From assembly GCA_036785705.1 (NCBI GenBank), contig JAWUZG010000056.1, positions 6,449,001-6,513,000 on the forward strand: a stretch of 64,000 nt of DNA, written 5' to 3'. Under the pieces are notes generated by a model. That model ran no database searches. It saw nothing but the letters and a program-made list of their open reading frames with translations, and was not told where the DNA came from. Each line of letters opens with the position of its first letter. The stretch's first letter is position 1. Positions 58,070 through 64,000 of the stretch are shown piece after piece. The DNA is from Acanthornis magna (lineage: Eukaryota; Chordata; Aves; Passeriformes; Acanthizidae). A program made the position numbers and the translations under genes.

Positions 58070-59710
58070 CTGACTAAGATGCATTTGAAGCTGATCAGGC
58101 TCCTCAATGTCATAAACTCTGCTTCTGGTTGTAACTGTTTGTCCCACTAAATCCTCAATGTAGAGCAGTTGTTGTGTGTCATTAGCTGTGTGTTTGCTTT
58201 CCTCAGGGTGTTTAGCTACTTTCTCTGCAGCTTTTATTGCACTTAGCAGTACAATAACATCTCAAAACGCCCTACCTTCAATTCCAGAGAGTGGTCAAAT
58301 GAACAAACATTAGTCACACAAAAAGATAATTCCCTGAAATAAAATACCTTTCGTACTATGATCCAAAGAAGCACAAACTTCAATTTCCTTTCCTTCCCTA
58401 AATGTAAGAATAGCCTCAAATATGAAACATTTAAGGCATGAACTGTGCTTGCTGCTTTTAGTGTGCAGAATAACAGGACTGCAGTTCCCAGCTCAAAGCC
58501 TCGTAACAAACCCTGCTTCTGCAAGTGCAGTTCCAGACCGAGTAGGTCATGACTGGTTGAGTTGTTCTGAGAATCTTCTGTTCTTTCTTTCATGATAGTC
58601 ACCTGCCACAGAGTATGAATTGTGATGAAAGATAGCAACTCATGCAGAGCCTTCTGGGCATGATAAATAATGTAGTATAGCAGGTGTATATAAAACAATC
58701 TCTTAACTGATTATATTCTGAGGTGACTACTTGATTACACTGTGAAATCCCTTGGCTGGACTTTATCCACTATTCTGGATATTTGGAAGCAGAAGAAAAT
58801 TTTCCAGAGGTGCTCAAGCAGAGGTATTGTGGCCTTCCCCAAAGGCTCTCTTCTATCTACTATTTATGCCCTTTTATCTCCAGCTAGTTTTTATCTAACT
58901 TCCTGCTGTCCTGCACACATCCTCCTGCTTCCACTCTAAGTGGGGATTTCAGGTGACATAAAATCACTTCAGAGGACTGACTCTGACTGACCAACAGAAA
59001 AAATGGCCTAAGAGCACCATTTGGGAAGGCGTGGAATTAAAATACTGTGTCTGCAACACAGCAAAACAGCTCACATAGGGTTTTTGTCTATTCATAAAAT
59101 TAATAGCAGAGCTCCCCAACATGCAGAAGCCCTTGTGTGGCCAGAGTCCTTCTGAACAGTGGGGTCAGCTTTTGCAATGTCTGTCTGTGATACTGACAAC
59201 AAAGTTGAGAATAACTTCATGCGTTTCCAGAACCATTTCTGCTGCATGGCTATGTAACTTCTGATCAGTGACCTTCGCGTTTGCCCTTTTATCAGTTCTT
59301 TGATGATGAACAGACTTATCACAGGGAAAGAGAGGATATCTTTAAGGGAAAACATTATTTTTATTTCCAGAAGATTTTACTTATAAGATCATGGACATAA
59401 TACACATTTTAAATAGTAAATTCTCACAAAGGAGGATCACACCCCACTGGATAGGAAAGAGCACTTGCCTATGTTTTCAGGAGTGTTTTAGACCCTTAAT
59501 TAACGACCTAGTACTTGTAAAATAGATATAAATTTATTATATTAGAATGTATTTTCCAAATATAATTCAAACTGAAATAACTTCATCTATTTGCTTTTCT
59601 ATTGTTTCAGTATATCTGCAGTCACTGTCATGCTGAGTTTGTTTGTGCCTTCTGGTTTTGTTTCTATCTGAGTCTGCATACTTGAATGTAACAGTAAAGC
59701 TTTTAAGAAA
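58070..59710. other. non-coding, includes a 151-codon minus-strand frame
   Basis: The frame 58243-58698 on the minus strand is 151 codons in AT-rich DNA. I estimate a frame this long would arise by chance in roughly one window of this size in three. Its Leu/Phe/His/Ser-rich product has no motif I recognise and no promoter or splice context, so no gene is called. Nothing else distinctive was seen. Confidence 0.5.
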
Positions 59711-59880
59711 GACAGGATGGTCTTGGGGTTAGAGCACAGTAATAGGATTCTGGAGACCTCAGGTCTCAGTGTGATGCTGCCACAGCTTTGCTCTGTGATC
59801 TTAGGCAGATTACTTAGTCTTTGACTGGTTCTCCTCCTCTGTAAAAGGCACATTACGATATTAAGCTCTTGGAGAGTCAT
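59711..59880 (+). repeat. MIR-like (CORE-SINE) copy, near full length
   Basis: Head, core and part of the tail are recognisable in order. GGTTAGAGCACAGTAATAGG and TTCTGGAG correspond to the tRNA-derived start (ggttaagagcacgggctctggag). ACCTCAGGTC and TGCTGCCACAGCTTTGC correspond to the box B region and ctctgccacttac. CTGTGATCTTAGGCAGATTA with CTTAGTC corresponds to ctgtgtgaccttgggcaagttacttaac. CTCCTCCTCTGTAAAAGG corresponds to ttcctcatctgtaaaatgg. It is better preserved than the copy at 6165. The box B equivalent at about 59762-59772 is decayed, so it should not be transcribed by Pol III. The call rests on recall of the MIR consensus. Confidence 0.75.
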
Positions 59881-62800
59881 GTATCAAAAATATATTTTAA
59901 AAAAAAAGTACAAAGAAATGGATTTTGTAAAGGCCAAAAATCAACACCCCACTATCCTGAAGCCATGAGGAGAATGCTGTTGAATTCTTTTCCAGAGCAG
60001 TGCTGCATCATAAGCTCTCAATTAAAACGGTAATGGGAGCAAAAAATACTTGCATTTTGCAGTGCTGGATAGCTAATGAGCTGTGCAGAAAAAACAGCCC
60101 AAGAACAGTTACAGAAGTGTGGTCTGTGTAGTTTAGCTCATTTGCTCTTAGACATATCTGCTCTATTTTAACTAAGCACTAAGAAGGCTGTCATCAGTTA
60201 CCATACTGAGATTATCAGTGTGCAGTTTAATATAAACTTATACATAATATAAGCTTAATATGACCAACATCCAAAGACTTTTATATACAGAGCATCATGG
60301 AAAGCACCTCCCCATTCCTTTGCAAGTGAATAAATATGTTTTCTTCATGGTTAGAGAATCTTCTTTACTTAGTTATTGATTAGCTGAGTCAAGCAAACTT
60401 GTTAACCTTACCTAATGCGTTTTCACCCTTCATTTGCTCCAGCCATAGTTTAAAATTTGTACTTAAATGAAAGCACTCTTCCTTTTTCCACCAGTGACTC
60501 CATAGTGTGCAGCTCTGGGTGGCATTGACCCCTGTTCCACAGCTCTCTTTAAAACCACCTTAGATATTTCCGTGGAGACAGGAGTGCCAGAGGAGGATGG
60601 ATTCTCCCTTGGCTCCTTTTCAAAAAGAGCAGAGAAGGCAGGACTCATTACACTGACACTGTCTGTGGCCAGACTGATGGTCCCAGCTTTTGCCATTGCT
60701 GAATGCTCCTGTGCACCCCTCTATGGGGCCAAGCTTTCCCCGTAACCCACAGAGAGAGATGTGAGGCCTGACCTCAACCCACTGCCAAATTGGCATCTGA
60801 TTGATGCCATCCTTTGACAGGCCCGGGAAGCCGCAGGGGAGTACACGTCCTTGGTTATTGAGGAGGCTGTGTGGGGAGGCAGAGGGAGCTGCACTGCTGA
60901 GTCGTTACTCCACATAAAGAACTGACTGAGTAGGGCTGGAGAGGAATGTAAAAGGTATACAGATATCAACAAAAAAGGTGTCATTCCTAAAGTGTGCAGG
61001 AATAAAAGACAAATGGTAATAGGTCATTCTGGAATCAGAATCATAATGACAGAAAGAGAGCTGGGAATGAAAGAAAGGGCAGGTAAATGTCAACAGTTAG
61101 GGAGCAGAGATCATGAACTCTCTCAAATGGAAGAAAGTGCTCAGAATATTCAGCAAAAGCAAGTTCGATTGTAAAATAAACTTCATGTCTTCAGTCTGAC
61201 TGCCTGAATAGCAATGTTTACCAAGGTATTGTGACAGATAGATGAAGGAAAAGGAAAACCTATCAGAGATGAGGGATCCAGCCAACCCATGGAGTAAATG
61301 ATTGTGATACACAGACACAGGTACTCCTCTAAGATGCTCGTGGCAGATTATGTTGTGTCTCCTGAAAGGGAGGCGATGATCCTTCTCACACCAAAGTACA
61401 CTCTAGCAGAAAGGGAAAGAATGTAAAGAGGGAAAAGTAAACAGGTATGGAAAATCAAATGTAAAGCACATGGATGGAAAGAATGATTGTCCTTCCCTTA
61501 TGGTTAAACAATTTCCCTGCTTTGGGAGTCTATAGACAGATAGGAACAAATGTCAGTCAGCTGTGAATTCCACCCATGAACATGTGTCTTGTGCCATAAT
61601 GATGAAAGACATTTGCCCACAGGAAGCTGGGACTTATCCAGTGTTAACATTTTGTGCTTTTTTCTTGAGTATGACTGAAGATGACCAAGAGGTTTCAGGA
61701 CTCAGATCAGGATGAGCCAACCTAGATCAGCATAGTGTAGAAGTCAATTGCTTCCACAACAGTTTGATCGCTTATATGAAATAAATAGTGTCTGAATGCA
61801 GTTTCTCATGCACATAAATCACTTTATTTTTTGCATTGGTTGTTGAAGGTGTTGGCATTAGACTACGGGAGGGTGCTGATGTACCGAGTGAGCCAAGCAG
61901 GTGCCCTCAGCAGGAGTTTTGCACCTTCTGAACACTGAGGTGCTATAAAGTCCATGTGAACAACCCCCACGGACATATAATCTTCATTTTTTCTGTGAAT
62001 AAAGAAGAGTGTTCCAGAGATTCTTAATAGAATACATTTGAAGTACATTAATTTTTTTTTTAAAATTTAAAATCCATAATGTTCACAGCAAATGTGCAGT
62101 ATTTGACAGATAACAAATCACATTACCTCAGCTCTGAGGCTGTCCATCAGACACATTTGATATGGAAGTGGTTGGTTTGAATTGGCTTGAGAAATTAGAT
62201 GGCACAAACTTCATAGCAAATGATGGGATAGCACTATTTTCTCTGTTTCTGTTTGTCAGCTGTCATTGAACAGTCCTGTTTTGACAAATGTGCCAGTTAT
62301 TTTAGTCTACAAGTTGATCTTTTTAACTAAACATTGAGTAGCCATTGTTTTGTAACTTATTAACAGTCTATGTAGTCAGCTCTGACATACAATATCCTTC
62401 TTGATCTCTGATCAGATATCTGAAAATATCCAGGGGAAGGGTGGGGTGCGAGGGTGAGTGGTGTTCAAGATGGGTATACAAATACTCAAACCAAGTGCGT
62501 CCATGTGATTATCAAAAATTATTTCCCTTAAACAAAAAGAAAATATCCCATAAGCAGTTCAGATGACCACACAAGACAAAATGCATGATGCAGCCAAAAT
62601 TAACTTCTTTCTTAATTTGAACAAGTGTTGTCAAGCTACTCCTTTTTTGTAGCAATTGCCCAGCTCCATCCAGAGCTTTGCAAATTGCAGTAATAAAAAA
62701 AAATAACCACTGACCCAGCTGGACAGATGATCAAATGCTTCTTACCTTTCTGACAAACTATTTTTCACTATTTTTTCTCTCCCACAGTGACATTTTCTTG

Positions 62801-64000
62801 TCATGGGTATAATTTTTTAGCATTTCTAAAGCCTGTTGTTGATCTTCATACAGAGATTATAGATCTCTGCAGTACTTCTCCTTCATTATTTGTAATTTAC
62901 ATCTTTCCCTACAGTCTAAATACTGTAAAAGTCCCTCCCTCAGTTTTTGTCCTGCTGTTACTTTATGCTGTTTCTTTGGGACTTGCTGGTGAAATTAATA
63001 TGATTTGATTCCGATTTTTAATTACTATAAAAGTTGAGTGGCATGGATGAGTCTCTACTAAATGTAAAGTTCACGTATTTGGGCACACACCTGATCAGAA
63101 CTCTGTTGCTGTATCACATCTGGGATGAATTATTTCACAGCTGTGACAAGGATAGAGAATGGTCTCACTCTTTGCATCCCTCTGTCCTGGGGAGGCACCG
63201 ACGTGATGATCAGGTTGGGTCCAGCTCTCTGCCAGGATGAACAGGAGGTGTGCAGGGGGCAGGAACATGTGGAGGAGCACAGTCTTTACCAGCTCCTCCA
63301 GAGCTCTGCCACAGGCTTAGTCTGAGCTCACTTGCAGCTCCAAAATCTGCATTTGAAAGTGTGCCTTTCCAAATAGGTCATTTTCAACGCAGAATAGCTT
63401 TGGGATACTTTTGAATTGGTTTTGCATCTTTTTAATCTTATATTGTTAATCCTTAAGTAATAAATAGAATTGCTCTGGTTGGATGCTTTTCTCTGCAGCT
63501 GTATAGTATTTCTGAGGCTTCCTTCTGCCCAGAGAGAGCATCAGGGTTAATTTATATCCATTTAGCTAACTGGTGCAATTTTAGTGCTTGTTCTCTTTTA
63601 TGTCAGACTAAGACTGATTATGCAAATTTAGTTCATGCTTGTAAATTCATCAACACGAATTAAACCAATGTATGAAGACTCTCATGCAAAAGTTGCTCCA
63701 ATTTAATTAAATCAGTATCAAACAACACGTTCCGTGTCTTTGTGTATAGGCCAGGCTTTAAAGGCTTTAGGTCTCCTAACAAAAAGTGAACAAGCCACCT
63801 GCTGAAGCCTTAAATTCTTTGGGAGAAGCTCTCTCTTTTGCAAAGTGAATTTTACAGTGCCAGGAACAGCAGGAGACTCTTCACACACTTGCTCACTGCA
63901 GATCCTATATAGCAATGTAAACATTCATTTTATAAGTACACAGAAGCTATGCTGATTATTATGGCAGTTACATGGCATCCTAATTAGGTTTCTTCGTTTA
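59881..64000. other. non-coding unique sequence
   Basis: No gene is recognised. The frames at 60463-60696, 60721-60984 (minus) and 63034-63325 (plus) lie in locally GC-richer patches and have overlapping antisense or shifted-frame partners. An A8 run is near 62695-62703 and a T9 run near 62052. The last 300 bases have an AT-rich, TTAATTAAATCAG-type texture with no further call. Confidence 0.55.

Noticed and set aside
59711..59880. tRNA gene suggested by the SINE head
   Set aside because: Box A and box B are decayed and no cloverleaf can be formed; the order of parts fits a SINE.
1..64000. Endogenous retrovirus, CRISPR array, operon or toxin-type system
   Set aside because: No long terminal repeats, polymerase-like frames, regular spacer arrays or prokaryotic gene packing were seen anywhere in the window.

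Overview
This window reads as non-coding DNA from an amniote nuclear genome. It is AT-rich (about 40% GC by eye), poor in CpG outside a few patches, and full of short open frames on both strands with no recognisable protein. I found no protein-coding gene, exon, rRNA, tRNA, CRISPR array, operon or intact mobile element that I can defend. A sauropsid, most likely a bird, fits best. There are none of the dense young L1 or SINE insertions expected in 64 kb of most mammals. The interspersed repeats I can see are very old and decayed: two near-complete MIR-like (CORE-SINE) copies, plus fragments resembling palindrome-rich ancient amniote repeats that I recall from turtle, crocodilian and bird DNA but cannot name. 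The species call is inference, not something read directly.

Layout: 1-6.2 kb is unremarkable unique DNA with one good TATA-box match. A MIR-like SINE lies at 6.17-6.34 kb. AT-rich, homeodomain-motif-rich stretches that look like conserved non-coding elements lie around 7.4-7.6, 8.35-8.57 and 30.6-30.8 kb. Two CTCF-like matches in convergent orientation lie at 9.76 and 11.05 kb. The only convincing CpG island is at 16.69-17.14 kb, contains a GGAT/GGAC microsatellite and is followed by a consensus splice donor; it is the best candidate promoter or first exon. The middle (18-41 kb) is mostly unique sequence with old repeat fragments at 22.4 and 35.3 kb. It also has a 100-bp-period tandem duplication at 37.9-38.1 kb whose 15-bp spacer, with flanking bases, matches a site 1.2 kb downstream.

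GC-rich islets at 41.8-42.3 and 42.5-42.9 kb hold the longest open frame in the window, 248 codons on the minus strand; it is probably compositional. An AT-rich block at 48.3-48.9 kb contains a perfectly palindromic RFX X-box-like motif. The last 10 kb hold an old palindromic-repeat fragment (56.0 kb), a poly-A tract (57.8 kb), a perfect 15-bp-arm hairpin (58.03 kb) and the better preserved MIR-like SINE (59.7 kb).

The window looks like a gene desert or a very long intron with scattered candidate regulatory sequence, not a gene system. I saw no evidence of a new multi-gene system. The most unusual things are the tandem duplication with an apparently copied spacer, the isolated CpG island, and the palindromic and hairpin elements.
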